From positions 432,008 through 496,007 of the forward strand of contig NZ_JOFL01000001.1 of the NCBI RefSeq assembly GCF_000719265.1: a stretch of 64,000 nucleotides of DNA, read 5' to 3'. The position numbers and the translations under genes are program-made. The notes under the pieces are model-generated. The model was not told the origin of the DNA. It searched no databases and worked only from the letters and a program-made list of their open reading frames with translations. Source of the stretch: Streptomyces roseoverticillatus. GTDB taxonomy: Bacteria; Actinomycetota; Actinomycetes; Streptomycetales; Streptomycetaceae. Numbering within the stretch: the stretch's first letter is position 1; every line of letters starts with the position of its first letter. Below are positions 25,851 through 34,514 of the stretch, piece after piece.

Positions 25851-26185
25851 GGCGCCTCCCCAGGCCGGCTCGCAGCGTTCCTGTCCGCTTTTGCGCGGTA
25901 CCTGCCCATGGTGGACCGGGGATAACCCGCGGCGCATACCCGGTCACATCTTTCCAGCGCGGGATGCAAGGCTCACTTCGGATCGTTTCTGACTGAACCC
26001 GACCAAAGGAGCTTTTCCGATGAGTGGCGACGGTGGAATATTGCACCCCGATGTCGGAGTTTTTTCCCCATGATCCTCCGGTGTTCGAAAACATAAGGGT
26101 TGGCCGGATCCCGCTCATGCGTCGTACAGACGAATGGCCGGTGATCTACGGCGCCGGTGACCGTTCGGGCCCAGGGAGGCACGCC
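25851..26185. other. Intergenic region between terpene synthase and lnt
   Basis: A 335-bp, relatively AT-rich region that should contain both divergent promoters. It holds a 17-codon reading frame with a good RBS (26020-26073). No assured -35/-10 pair could be singled out. Confidence 0.4.
26020..26073 (+). CDS. Possible 17-residue small ORF upstream of lnt
   Basis: AAAGGAG is 8 bases before an ATG that encodes MSGDGGILHPDVGVFSP and then TGA. The start signal is better than those of many real genes here. It ends 112 bp before lnt. Function, if translated, is unknown; a leader peptide is conceivable, but no terminator-like structure was found between it and lnt. Confidence 0.25.
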   Translation: MSGDGGILHPDVGVFSP

Positions 26186-27754
26186 ATGACGACGCGACCG
26201 ACGGACGGTCCGTACGCCCGGTTGCTGACCCGGCCCTGGCCGCGGGCGGCTGCGGCGGTGGCGGCGGGAGCGCTGCCCGCGCTCACGTTTCCCACGCCTT
26301 CCCTGTGGTGGCTGGCCTATGCGGCGCTCGTGCCCTGGCTGTCCCTGATCCGTACGGCGCCGGGTGCGCGGCGCGCGGCGCTCGACGGCTGGCTCGGCGG
26401 TGGCGGATTCCTGCTCGCCGTCCACCACTGGCTGCTGCCGAGTCTGCACGTCTTCATCCTGGTGCTGGCAGCGCTGCTGGGGCTGCTGTGGGCACCGTGG
26501 GGCGTGCTGGTCCAGCGGCTGCTGGGGGGTTCGCCGACGCCCGCGCGGGCCGCCGTTGCCCTCGTCGCCGTTCCCTCCGGTTGGTTGATGGTCGAACTTG
26601 CCCGTTCATGGGAGTATTTGGGCGGCCCGTGGGGGCTGTTCGGGGCGAGCCAGTGGCAGGTGGCACCCGCCCTGAAGCTCGCTTCTGTAGGCGGGATCTG
26701 GCTGGTTACTTTCCTCCTCGTGGCTCTCAACACCGCGTTTTCCACGGTCATTTGGGCTTCTCGCGCGCGTATCACCGGACTAGTCGGTCTGGTGGCGTGT
26801 GCAGCGGCCGTCGCCGGGGTGTGGATGTGGGCGCCGTCGCCGCGCGCGGCGGGCACCGTCCGGATCGCCCTCGTGCAGCCGGGAGTCGTCGACGGGGCGG
26901 GCAGCGTCCAGCGCCGGTTCGAGCGCGAGGAGGCGCTCACCCGGGGGCTGGCCGGGCAGCGGGTGGACCTCGTCGTGTGGGGCGAGAGCGGCGTCGGCGG
27001 CGACCTCACGGAGCACCCGGACCTCCGGAACCGGCTCACGGCGCTGTCCCGCGCGGTGGGCGCGGACCTGCTGGTCAACGTGGACGCGCGCCGCTCGGAC
27101 CGGCCCGGCATCTTCAAGAGCTCCGTGCTCGTCGGCCCCGGCGGGCCGACCGGGGACCGCTACGACAAGATGCGGCTCGTGCCGTTCGGGGAGTACGTGC
27201 CGGCGCGCTCGCTGCTGGGCTGGGCCACCTCCGTGGGCAAGGCGGCCGGCGAGGACCGCATGCGCGGGGACCGCCAGGTGGTGATGCGGCTGCCGGCGGC
27301 CCCCTCCGCGCCGGAGGGCCTGCGGGTCGGCCCGCTGGTGTGCTTCGAGTCGGCGTTCCCCGACATGAGCCGGCAACTGGCGCGCGACGGCGCCCAGGTG
27401 ATCGTCGCGCAGTCCTCCACCTCGACGTTCCAGAACAGCTGGGCCCCGTGGCAGCACGCCTCGCTGGCCGCGCTGCGGGCCGCCGAGACCTGGCGGCCGG
27501 TGGTGCACTCGACGCTGACGGGAGTGAGCACGGTGGCGGACCCGCGGGGCCGGGCGGTCGGCCCGCCGCTCGGCACCGGCCGCAGCACGGCCGTCGTCCG
27601 TGACGTGCCACTGGCCGGCGGCACCAGCCCCTACGTGCGGTACGGCGACTGGGTCGTCCTGGTCTCCGTGGCGGTCGTGGCCGGCACGTGCGCCGCCGGA
27701 GGCGCCGCAGCCGTCCGACGCCGGGTCAGGAAGCCTGGTCCAGGGCGGCCCTGA
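26186..27754 (+). CDS. lnt: Apolipoprotein N-acyltransferase
   Basis: 522 aa membrane enzyme that adds the third acyl chain to lipoprotein N-termini. Six or so hydrophobic segments in the first 220 residues precede a nitrilase-fold domain with the catalytic triad in order: Glu in VWGESGVGG, Lys in YDKMRLVPFGEYVP, Cys in LVCFESAFPD. A final membrane helix follows (WVVLVSVAVVAGTCAA). The ATG at 26186 has GGGAGG about 7 bases upstream. The last 29 bp overlap the convergent oxidoreductase gene. Two putative lipoproteins encoded in this window are possible substrates. Confidence 0.93.
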   Translation: MTTRPTDGPYARLLTRPWPRAAAAVAAGALPALTFPTPSLWWLAYAALVPWLSLIRTAPGARRAALDGWLGGGGFLLAVHHWLLPSLHVFILVLAALLGLLWAPWGVLVQRLLGGSPTPARAAVALVAVPSGWLMVELARSWEYLGGPWGLFGASQWQVAPALKLASVGGIWLVTFLLVALNTAFSTVIWASRARITGLVGLVACAAAVAGVWMWAPSPRAAGTVRIALVQPGVVDGAGSVQRRFEREEALTRGLAGQRVDLVVWGESGVGGDLTEHPDLRNRLTALSRAVGADLLVNVDARRSDRPGIFKSSVLVGPGGPTGDRYDKMRLVPFGEYVPARSLLGWATSVGKAAGEDRMRGDRQVVMRLPAAPSAPEGLRVGPLVCFESAFPDMSRQLARDGAQVIVAQSSTSTFQNSWAPWQHASLAALRAAETWRPVVHSTLTGVSTVADPRGRAVGPPLGTGRSTAVVRDVPLAGGTSPYVRYGDWVVLVSVAVVAGTCAAGGAAAVRRRVRKPGPGRP

Positions 27755-28631
27755 CGATGCGTTCGCACAGCTCGTGGGTGCGCAGCGCGTCCTCGGCGCC
27801 GAGGTGCTTGCCCGCCCGTACGGCGTCGAGGAAGGCGAGGACGGCCTGCTCGATGCCGCGCTGTCGGGCGACGGGCACCCAGTCGCCGCGGCGGCGGATG
27901 GTGGGCTGTCCCTTGTGGTCGATGACCTCGGCGAGGTTGACCACCTGCCGCTTGGTGTCCTGCCCCGAGACCTCCAGGACCTCCTCGGCGGAGCCGCTCA
28001 TCCGGTTCATGGTGCCGATGGCCGTGAAGCCGTCGCCGGAGAGCTGGAGCACGACGTGGTGCAGGAGGCCGTCGCGGACCCGGGCGCGGACGTCCACGTG
28101 GTCGACGGTCCCGGGGACGAGGAAGCGGAGCGTGTCGACGACGTGGATGAAGTCGTCGAGCACCAGCGTGCGCGGGTCCTCGGGGAGCCCGATGCGGTTC
28201 TTCTGCATCAGGATCAGGTCGCGCGGGTGGTCGAGGCACTGGGTGTAGGAGGGTGCGAAGCGGCGGTTGAAGCCGACGGCCAGGCTGACCCCCCGGTCCC
28301 GGGCGAGCCCGGCGAGCCGCTCGCTCGTGGCGAGGTCGTAGGCCAGCGGCTTGTCCACGTACACCGGGACGTCCGCTTCGAGGAGGCGGGTGACGAGCTC
28401 GGGGTGGGCCGCGGTCGCCGCGTGGACGAAGGCCGCGTCGAGGCCGGCCGCGAGCAGGGAGTCCAGCTCGGTGTGGCACTGCGCGTCCGGGATGCGGTGG
28501 GTGTCGGCCACGCGCCGGACGGTGGCGGCGGTACGGGTGTGGAGGTGGAGTTCGAGCCCGGGCTGTGCGGTGAGTACCGGAAGGTACGCCTTCTGCGCGA
28601 TGTCCCCGAGCCCGATGCAGCCGACCTTCAC
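27726..28631 (-). CDS. Gfo/Idh/MocA-family oxidoreductase
   Basis: 301 aa NAD(P)-dependent oxidoreductase. The Rossmann start is VKVGCIGLGDIAQ, the conserved D/EKP motif appears as VYVDKPLAYD (about residue 95), and the C-terminal domain begins near GFNRRFAPSY with the substrate-side DDFIHVVDTLRF. The GTG start overlaps the stop of the upstream monooxygenase (GTGA), with GGGAGG 5 bases upstream, so the two form an operon. A sugar or polyol dehydrogenase is the default guess. Pairing with a flavin monooxygenase under one TetR suggests catabolism or detoxification of a small molecule. Confidence 0.85.
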   Translation of the reverse strand: MKVGCIGLGDIAQKAYLPVLTAQPGLELHLHTRTAATVRRVADTHRIPDAQCHTELDSLLAAGLDAAFVHAATAAHPELVTRLLEADVPVYVDKPLAYDLATSERLAGLARDRGVSLAVGFNRRFAPSYTQCLDHPRDLILMQKNRIGLPEDPRTLVLDDFIHVVDTLRFLVPGTVDHVDVRARVRDGLLHHVVLQLSGDGFTAIGTMNRMSGSAEEVLEVSGQDTKRQVVNLAEVIDHKGQPTIRRRGDWVPVARQRGIEQAVLAFLDAVRAGKHLGAEDALRTHELCERIVRAALDQAS

Positions 28632-29839
28632 AGCGCCTCCCTGGTGCGTGCCTTCGTTTGGGAAGCATACGGGCGTACGGGAGGGTGCCAGTCCGCTATG
28701 CCGTCGTGGCTGCGGAGGACGACGCGGGGGCCGAAGAGGTTGGCGGCGCCGAGGGCGGCGGTGCGCAGGGCCACGGCCGGCGGGGCGGAGAGGGAGATGA
28801 GCCGGCTGATCCGCGCGGAGCGGCGGACGACCTCCGTGGTCCTCGGGAGGCGCTGGGCGGTGTAGGCGGGCAGGGCGCGGCCGGGATCGCCTGCGCCTCG
28901 GGCGAGGAGGAGGCCGAGGACGGCGCCGTCCTCGATGGCCTGGCAGCCGCCCTGGCCGAGGTTGGGGGTCATGGGGTGGGCGGCGTCGCCGAGCAGGACG
29001 ACCCGTCCGCGGTGGTGGGCGGGCAGCGGGGTGGTGGCGTGGTGGACGTCGTTGCGCAGGACGGCGGCGGGGTCGGCGGCGGCGAGGATCGCGGGGACGG
29101 GGTGGTGCCAGCCGCCGTAGCGGCGGCGCAGCTCGTTGAGTTCGCCGTCGGGCGACCGTCCCCCGGCGGGGGCCTTGGCCTGGGCGTAGGCGTAGACGCG
29201 GCCGTCGTGCAGCGGGACCGTGCCCCAGATCATGCCGCGCCCCCAGGTCTCGTGGGCGGGGAAGGGCTCGGCGGGGCGGGGCACGACGACGCGCCAGACG
29301 GTGAACCCGGCGTAGACGGGGCCGGGGTGTCCGGGGAAGAGGAGGGCGCGGGTGGCCGAGTGGATGCCGTCGGCCGCCACGACCAGGTCGGCTTCGAGCT
29401 CTCCGCCGGGGGTGGTCACGCGGGCGGGGCGGCCGGGCCCGCCGGGGTCGGCGAGGGCGGCGGGGCTGGCGGTGCAGATGGTGCCCTCGGGGAGGCGGGA
29501 GGCGAGGACGGCGACGAGGTCGGCGCGGTGGGCGACGACGACCGGGCCGCCGAAGCGCCGGGCCGCCGCCTCGTTGCTCGTACGGGAGAGCCACCGCCCG
29601 CCGGGCAGGCGCAGCCCGCCGTCGGCCTGCCAGCCGGACAGGGCGCGGACGGCGTCGCCGGCGCCGAAGGTGTCGAGGGCGCGCAGGGCGTTGGCGGCAA
29701 GGGCGATGCCGGCGCCGACGGGTTCGAGTGCGGCGGCGCGTTCCAGGACGGTGACGGCCCAGCCCTGGTGGTGCAGGGCGGCAGCGGCGGTGAGGCCGCC
29801 GATTCCGCCGCCGATGACGACGGCGCGGGGTGCTGACAT
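28628..29839 (-). CDS. FAD-dependent aromatic-type monooxygenase
   Basis: 403 aa PHBH-fold hydroxylase. It has the N-terminal GxGxxG motif (VVIGGGIGGLTAAAAL), the mid DG motif VVAADGIHSATR and the C-terminal FAD motif VLLGDAAHPMTPNLGQGG. Similarity is strongest to salicylate-hydroxylase and zeaxanthin-epoxidase-like enzymes; the substrate is unknown. The ATG has GGGAGG 7 bases upstream. It is divergent from a TetR gene across 100 bp that carry three palindromes, so it is very probably the regulator's target. Confidence 0.88.
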   Translation of the reverse strand: MSAPRAVVIGGGIGGLTAAAALHHQGWAVTVLERAAALEPVGAGIALAANALRALDTFGAGDAVRALSGWQADGGLRLPGGRWLSRTSNEAAARRFGGPVVVAHRADLVAVLASRLPEGTICTASPAALADPGGPGRPARVTTPGGELEADLVVAADGIHSATRALLFPGHPGPVYAGFTVWRVVVPRPAEPFPAHETWGRGMIWGTVPLHDGRVYAYAQAKAPAGGRSPDGELNELRRRYGGWHHPVPAILAAADPAAVLRNDVHHATTPLPAHHRGRVVLLGDAAHPMTPNLGQGGCQAIEDGAVLGLLLARGAGDPGRALPAYTAQRLPRTTEVVRRSARISRLISLSAPPAVALRTAALGAANLFGPRVVLRSHDGIADWHPPVRPYASQTKARTREAL

Positions 29840-29856
29840 GGGTTTGCCTCCCGGTT

Positions 29857-29920
29857 CACTACGGATGTAGTGACGCCAGGCTACTACGGCCGTAGCGATG
29901 GCGCACTACTTCTGTAGTGC
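29857..29920. promoter_or_regulatory. Three palindromic operator-like sites between monooxygenase and TetR
   Basis: CACTAC-GGAT-GTAGTG (29857-29872), CTACGGCCGTAG (29884-29895) and GCACTAC-TTCT-GTAGTGC (29903-29920) share CTAC/GTAG half-sites. Their centres are 25 and 22 bp apart, about two helical turns. The outer two are perfect and nearly identical. They lie exactly between the two divergent start codons, the expected place for TetR autoregulation plus target control. Confidence 0.85.
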
Positions 29921-29939
29921 AGGAGGTAGGTTGGGGATC

Positions 29940-30593
29940 ATGCCCCCTGAGAAGCCCTCCGCGCCGGCCCCCTCGCCCCGCACCACGCTCATCGCCGACA
30001 CGGCCCTCGCCCTGATCGCCGAGCGCGGCATGCGCGGGCTGACGCACCGGGCGGTGGACGAGGCGGCGGGGCTGCCGCCCGGCTCGACCTCCAACCACGC
30101 CCGCACCCGCCTCGCGCTGCTGGAGCTGACGGTGCGGCAGCTCGCCCGGCGCGATGCCGAGGTCCTCACCCCGGCGGAGTTCCCCGGCCCGGCGGAGGGG
30201 CTCGACGCGCTGGCGGACGCGATCGCGACCGTGCTGCACGGGCTCATGGTCCGCCGGCGGGAGCACACCGTCGCGCGCTTCGAGCTGGCCCTGGAGGCCT
30301 CGCGGCGGCCGGAGCTGCGGGCGATCTACGACGCAGCGGGGCAGGGCTTCCGCGACCTGATGGCGGAGCTGATGGCGGCGGCCGGGTCCGCCGAGCCGCG
30401 ACGGCACGCACTGTCGCTCGGCGCGTGGTCCGACGGCGTGCTGTTCACCTGCACCGCGGGGCCGTACCACGACCGCACGCCCGCCAGGGAGGAGCTGCGG
30501 GAGAGCGTCGGCGAGCTGCTGCACGGCATGCTCGCGGGGAATTCCGGGGGCGGGAAAACCCGTGGCCAGGACGGCGGACGGACGGGAGGATGA
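29940..30593 (+). CDS. TetR-family transcriptional regulator
   Basis: 217 aa. The N-terminal HTH is LIADTALALIAERGMRGLTHRAVDEAAGLPPGSTSNHARTR split across residues about 15-55, followed by a ligand-binding helical domain with a conserved C-terminal TetR_C-like region. It likely represses the divergent monooxygenase/oxidoreductase operon and itself through the palindromes in the gap. The ATG at 29940 follows AGGAGGT at somewhat long spacing. The stop overlaps or abuts the downstream DinB-family gene, so the two may be co-transcribed. Confidence 0.88.
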   Translation: MPPEKPSAPAPSPRTTLIADTALALIAERGMRGLTHRAVDEAAGLPPGSTSNHARTRLALLELTVRQLARRDAEVLTPAEFPGPAEGLDALADAIATVLHGLMVRRREHTVARFELALEASRRPELRAIYDAAGQGFRDLMAELMAAAGSAEPRRHALSLGAWSDGVLFTCTAGPYHDRTPAREELRESVGELLHGMLAGNSGGGKTRGQDGGRTGG

Positions 30594-30598
30594 CCGCC

Positions 30599-31108
30599 AT
30601 GACCACCACTGAACGCCGCATGCCCTCCACCATCTCCGACGAGCGCACCGCCCTGGAGAGCTGGCTCGACTTCCACCGCGCCACGCTGGCCCAGAAGGTC
30701 GCAGGTCTGGACGAGGAGCAACTGCGGGAAGCCTCCGTGCCCCCGTCGACGCTGAGCCTCATGGGCCTCGTCCGGCACATGGCCGACGTCGAGCGCAGCT
30801 GGTTCCGCCGCTGTCTCGCCCGCGAGGACGCCCCGCCGATCTACTACAGCGACGAGGACCTGGACGGGGACATCAACGTCACCTCGGCGGACAGCTGGGA
30901 GGAGGCGTACGCCACCTGGCAGGCGGAGATCGCCGCCGCCCGGGACGCGGCGCGCGGGCGGTCGCTGGACGACCTCGGCTTCGCCGCGCACCGCAAGAAG
31001 GAGGTCGACCTCCGGTGGATCTACCTCCATATGATCGAGGAGTACGCGCGCCACAACGGCCACGCCGACCTCATCCGGGAGCGGATCGACGGCGCGACGG
31101 GGGCCTGA
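30599..31108 (+). CDS. DinB-family (DUF664) protein
   Basis: 169 aa four-helix-bundle protein of the DinB/YfiT superfamily, DUF664 branch. Signatures are LSLMGLVRHMADVERSWFRR and HMIEEYARHNGHADLIRE, whose His residues bind a metal in relatives. Members include mycothiol-dependent transferases, but many are uncharacterised. It is not the DNA polymerase DinB. The ATG at 30599 (9 bases after GGGAGG) was preferred over the ATG at 30590, which would abut the RBS. It follows the TetR gene immediately. Confidence 0.8.
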   Translation: MTTTERRMPSTISDERTALESWLDFHRATLAQKVAGLDEEQLREASVPPSTLSLMGLVRHMADVERSWFRRCLAREDAPPIYYSDEDLDGDINVTSADSWEEAYATWQAEIAAARDAARGRSLDDLGFAAHRKKEVDLRWIYLHMIEEYARHNGHADLIRERIDGATGA

Positions 31109-31135
31109 GCGGCGCCGCACGCCTGATCGCACATC

Positions 31136-31147
31136 ACCCGTGCGGGT
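31136..31147. promoter_or_regulatory. Short palindrome upstream of a lipoprotein gene
   Basis: ACCCG-TG-CGGGT, 40 bp before the lipoprotein GTG and next to an AT-rich AATTCCC. Candidate operator; no further support. Confidence 0.25.
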
Positions 31148-31186
31148 AATTCCCAACACGGACGGCCGCACAGCAGAGTTGAGCGA

Positions 31187-31873
31187 GTGCATCGACTGCC
31201 TGCAGTAACGGTCATGGCGGCGGTGGCGATGGCAGCGGCCGCCGGCTGTGTGTCCGTCTCCCAGCCGCCCGCCTCCCACTCGCCGCCCCGCCCGCCGGGC
31301 CACTCCCGGCCGGGCGACCTCGCGCCGGGCCCGGCCCGCGAGGATCTGATCACCATCGGCCCGGAGGGCTCCGGCGCCCCGCCGGATCCTGCGCAGGGCC
31401 CGAGAGCCGCCACGGCCGGGGGCGCTTCGGGGCCGGAGGGCGCGATCGCCCCCTCCGGCGGCTCCGGCTTCCGCGAGCGCCGGGACCCGGCGGATCCCTA
31501 CGGCTTCGGCGATCCCCCGGGGCCTTCCGACGACGCGGCGGAGCCGTCGCGCTCCTCCGGCTTCCCGCGGCTCTCGCACCCGCCCCGGAGGGCGGGCCGC
31601 TCCTGGGCCTCGCCGGACCGGCCCGCGTCCCCGGACCTCAGCCCGTCCGTCCCGCAGAGCGAGGTGCCCGCCCCACCGCCGGAGCAGCACACGGCCGATT
31701 CCCCACCCGCATCTGAATCCCGCCAGGAAGCCCCGCCGCCCGCGCAGGCGCCGCCGCCCGCCCCCGCGCCCCGGGCCCGTAACAACAACGTCTGCGCCAT
31801 GGGCCGGCAGCACGGGCGCTGGCAGCAGGGCGGCGACGCCTCACGGATCTGCGACTCGGTGTACGGGCACTGA
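31187..31873 (+). CDS. Proline-rich putative lipoprotein
   Basis: 228 aa. The signal peptide MHRLPAVTVMAAVAMAAAAGC ends in a lipobox-like AAGC, predicting lipidation at Cys21. The body is Pro/Ser/Gly-rich and probably unstructured. A short C-terminal domain with two cysteines (VCAMGRQHGRW, RICDSVYGH) resembles tails of other actinobacterial secreted proteins and may form a disulphide. The start is GTG with a weak RBS. No function is assigned. Confidence 0.6.
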   Translation: MHRLPAVTVMAAVAMAAAAGCVSVSQPPASHSPPRPPGHSRPGDLAPGPAREDLITIGPEGSGAPPDPAQGPRAATAGGASGPEGAIAPSGGSGFRERRDPADPYGFGDPPGPSDDAAEPSRSSGFPRLSHPPRRAGRSWASPDRPASPDLSPSVPQSEVPAPPPEQHTADSPPASESRQEAPPPAQAPPPAPAPRARNNNVCAMGRQHGRWQQGGDASRICDSVYGH

Positions 31874-31957
31874 GACGGCCGCCGCGGTGCGGCCGGGCCG
31901 GAAGCCGGGGCCGGCGGGCACGGTGCCGCCCACGGGCCCCGGCCGGCCCGGGCCCGG

Positions 31958-32656
31958 TCAGACGGCCGGGACGGCCGCCAGGTCCGGGATCCGCCAGTCG
32001 ATCGGCTCGTGGCCCTGGGCCGCGACGGCCTCGTTGATCTGGGTGAACGGGCGGCTGCCGAAGAACTTCTTCGCCGACAGCGGCGAAGGGTGGGCGCCCT
32101 TGACGACGACGTGCCGGGACTCGTCGATCAGCGGCAGCTTCTTCTGGGCGTAGTTGCCCCAGAGCACGAAGACGGCCGGGTCGGGCCGGGAGGCCACGGC
32201 GCGGATGACCGCGTCGGTGAACTTCTCCCAGCCCTTGCCCTTGTGGGAGTTGGGCTCCCCGCCGCGGACCGTCAGCACGGCGTTGAGGAGCAGGACGCCC
32301 TGCTCGGCCCACGGCTGGAGGTAGCCGTTGTCCGGGACGTCGTAGCCGAGCTCCTCGCGCATCTCCTTGTAGATGTTCCGCAGGGAGGGCGGGGTCTTCA
32401 CGCCGGGCCGGACCGAGAAGCACAGGCCGTGCCCCTGGCCCGCGCCGTGGTACGGGTCCTGGCCGAGGATGAGGACCTTCACCCGCTCGTACGGGGTCGC
32501 CTCCAGGGCCGCGAAGACCTCCCCGCGCGGCGGGTACACCGGTGCCTTCGTACGCTCCTCCTCCACGAAGTCGGTGAGCTCCTTGAAGTAGGGCTTGTCC
32601 AGCTCTTCGGCGAGGACGCCGCGCCAGGACTCGGGCAGCACGTCGGTGACGGTCAC
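31958..32656 (-). CDS. ung: Uracil-DNA glycosylase (family 1)
   Basis: 232 aa, normal length. It excises uracil from DNA at the start of base excision repair. The catalytic water-activating motif is GQDPYH (about residue 65) and the minor-groove intercalation motif is HPSPLS (about 190). FSVRPG and LLLNAVLTV are also canonical. The GTG start at 32656 has GGAGG upstream. Confidence 0.97.
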   Translation of the reverse strand: MTVTDVLPESWRGVLAEELDKPYFKELTDFVEEERTKAPVYPPRGEVFAALEATPYERVKVLILGQDPYHGAGQGHGLCFSVRPGVKTPPSLRNIYKEMREELGYDVPDNGYLQPWAEQGVLLLNAVLTVRGGEPNSHKGKGWEKFTDAVIRAVASRPDPAVFVLWGNYAQKKLPLIDESRHVVVKGAHPSPLSAKKFFGSRPFTQINEAVAAQGHEPIDWRIPDLAAVPAV

Positions 32657-32766
32657 GTCAACAACCTCCGGGGTTCGTTCCGTTCTCAGCCCGAGAACTT
32701 ACCGGTGACCACTGACAACGGCCGATCCGAGGCCGCCCGGACCCGCCCGCCCGGGCGCGGGACCGA

Positions 32767-33543
32767 TCAGAACCCCGCGTTGAGGAAGATCCCGCCGTCC
32801 ACGACGAGGGTCTGCCCGGTGATCCACGCGGCGGCGTCCGAGAGCAGGAAAGCGGCCGCTCCCCCGATGTCCTCAGGGACCCCGAGGCGGCCGAGCGGGT
32901 ACGAGGCCACGACCTCCTCCTCGCGCCCCTCGTAGAGGGCGGCGGCGAACTTGGTCTTGACGACGGCCGGCGCGATGGAGTTGACGCGCACCCCCGGGGC
33001 GAACTCGTGCGCGAGCTGCAGCGTGAGGTTGACCATCGCCGCCTTGCTCATGCCGTACGCCCCGACGAACGGGGAGGCGGAGATCCCGGCGACCGACGCG
33101 ATGTTGACGATCGCCCCGCCGTTGTCCTTCTGCCAGGCCCGCCACGTCTGCTGGGCGAAGCCGAGGGCGGAGATCACGTTGGTCTCGAAGACCTTGCGGG
33201 CGACGCCCAGGTCCAGCTCGGCCATGGGGCCGAAGACGGGGTTCGTCCCGGCGTTGTTGACCAGGTAGTCGATGCGCCCGAACTCCTCCATGGCGTGCTC
33301 GACGGCAGAGGCCTGGTGGGCCTCGTCGTGGGCCTTGCCCGCGATGCCGATCGCCCGGCCGGCGCCGAGCGACTCGACGGCGTCCTTGAGGGCGTCCTCA
33401 TTGCGGCCGGTGATCACGACGCGGTCGCCGCGGGCGACGAGCGCCTGCGCGATGCCGTAGCCGATGCCGCGGCTGGCACCGGTGACGAGGGCGACCCTGC
33501 CGGTGCCCTCCTGCTGCTCCTGCTGTTGCTGTGCTGCGGTCAT
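32767..33543 (-). CDS. SDR-family oxidoreductase (FabG-like)
   Basis: 258 aa classical short-chain dehydrogenase. Cofactor motif TGASRGIG, structural NNAG, catalytic YxxxK as YGMSK with the preceding Ser in NIASVAG, and a C-terminal PLGRLGVPEDIGGAAAFLLSD. It follows another SDR gene by 14 bp, in the same operon. The N-terminus has a run of glutamines (AAQQQQEQQ). The pairing suggests oxidation/reduction of a 3-hydroxy/oxo-acyl thioester; the exact substrate is not evident. Confidence 0.85.
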   Translation of the reverse strand: MTAAQQQQEQQEGTGRVALVTGASRGIGYGIAQALVARGDRVVITGRNEDALKDAVESLGAGRAIGIAGKAHDEAHQASAVEHAMEEFGRIDYLVNNAGTNPVFGPMAELDLGVARKVFETNVISALGFAQQTWRAWQKDNGGAIVNIASVAGISASPFVGAYGMSKAAMVNLTLQLAHEFAPGVRVNSIAPAVVKTKFAAALYEGREEEVVASYPLGRLGVPEDIGGAAAFLLSDAAAWITGQTLVVDGGIFLNAGF

Positions 33544-33557
33544 CTCCGTGCTTCCTG

Positions 33558-34319
33558 TCAGTTGAGCGGTCCGCCGGCCACGTACAGGACCTGGCCCGAG
33601 ACGAAGCCCGCCTGCTCGCCGGTGAAGAAGGCGACGGCATGGGCGATGTCCTCGGGCTCGCCCACGCGCTGCACCGGGATCTGGGTCGCCGCGGCCGCCT
33701 TGAAGTCCTCGAAGCCCATGCCGAGGCGCTCCGCGGTGGCGGCCGTCATGTCGGTGGCGATGAACCCGGGGGCGACGGAGTTGGCCGTGATCCCGAACTT
33801 GCCGAGCTCCTTGGCGAGGGACTTCGTGAAGCCCTGGACGCCGGCCTTGGCGGCGGCGTAGTTGGCCTGGCCGCGGTTGCCGAGGGCGGAGCTGCTGGAG
33901 AGGTTGACGATGCGGCCGAAGCCCGCGTCCACCATGTGCTTCTGGCAGGCGCGCGACATCAGGAACGCGCCCCGCAGGTGCACGTTCATGACGGTGTCCC
34001 AGTCGCTCTCGTCCATCTTGAACAGCAGGTTGTCACGGGTCACGCCCGCGTTGTTGACGAGGATGAGCGGCGCGCCCAGCCCGGCGGCGATCCGGGTGAC
34101 GGCGGCGTCCACCTGCGCGGCGTCGGTGACGTCGCAGCCGACGGCCAGCGCCCTGCCGCCCGCCGCCGTGATCCGCTCGGCGGTGCCCGCGCAGGCCGCC
34201 TCGTCGAGGTCGAGGACGGCGACCGCGCGGCCTTCCTGCGCCAGGCGCACGGCGGTCGCGGCGCCGATGCCGCGGGCCGCGCCCGTGACGACGGCCACGC
34301 GCTGCTCGGGCTCAGGCAT
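33558..34319 (-). CDS. 3-oxoacyl-ACP/CoA reductase-type SDR
   Basis: 253 aa SDR closer to FabG: TGAARGIG, NNAG, catalytic Ser in NLSSSSALG and YAAAK, then GFTKSLAKELGKFGITANSVAPGFI. First gene of a two-SDR operon. The ATG has GAGGAG about 9 bases upstream. Whether it serves housekeeping fatty acid synthesis or breakdown of a specific acid cannot be told; no acyl carrier protein or thiolase gene is adjacent. Confidence 0.85.
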   Translation of the reverse strand: MPEPEQRVAVVTGAARGIGAATAVRLAQEGRAVAVLDLDEAACAGTAERITAAGGRALAVGCDVTDAAQVDAAVTRIAAGLGAPLILVNNAGVTRDNLLFKMDESDWDTVMNVHLRGAFLMSRACQKHMVDAGFGRIVNLSSSSALGNRGQANYAAAKAGVQGFTKSLAKELGKFGITANSVAPGFIATDMTAATAERLGMGFEDFKAAAATQIPVQRVGEPEDIAHAVAFFTGEQAGFVSGQVLYVAGGPLN

Positions 34320-34483
34320 ACGGGGATCTCCTCACCTCGAAGGCGGCCCGCCCGCCGGCCGCGGGCCGGACAGGTGAGCAACCGCTTAGTAGCTTCAGCG
34401 GATCAGACGCTAGAAGCCCCGCCACCCGCTGTCAACGCCTTCCCGCGCGCCGCGTGCGCCACCGGCGCCACAGGTCCGCAGCC

Positions 34484-34507
34484 CCCCGGCCGGGCGGTCG
34501 GCCGGGG
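34484..34507. terminator. Hairpin after the DUF3037 gene
   Basis: CCCCGGCC and GGCCGGGG arms with an 8-base loop, 8 bp beyond the DUF3037 stop on the minus strand. No U-tract, as usual for GC-rich actinobacterial terminators. Confidence 0.5.
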
Positions 34508-34514
34508 CGGCCGC

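Noticed and set aside
30599..31108. DinB DNA polymerase
   Set aside because: The name refers to the unrelated DinB/DUF664 four-helix family; the true polymerase IV gene is at 53317-54897.
34320..34483. Acyl-CoA regulator operator (GAGCAACCGCTTAGTAGC) before the SDR operon
   Set aside because: It resembles operators of fatty-acid TetR regulators, but the symmetry is poor (about 4 of 8 matched positions), so it was not listed as a site.
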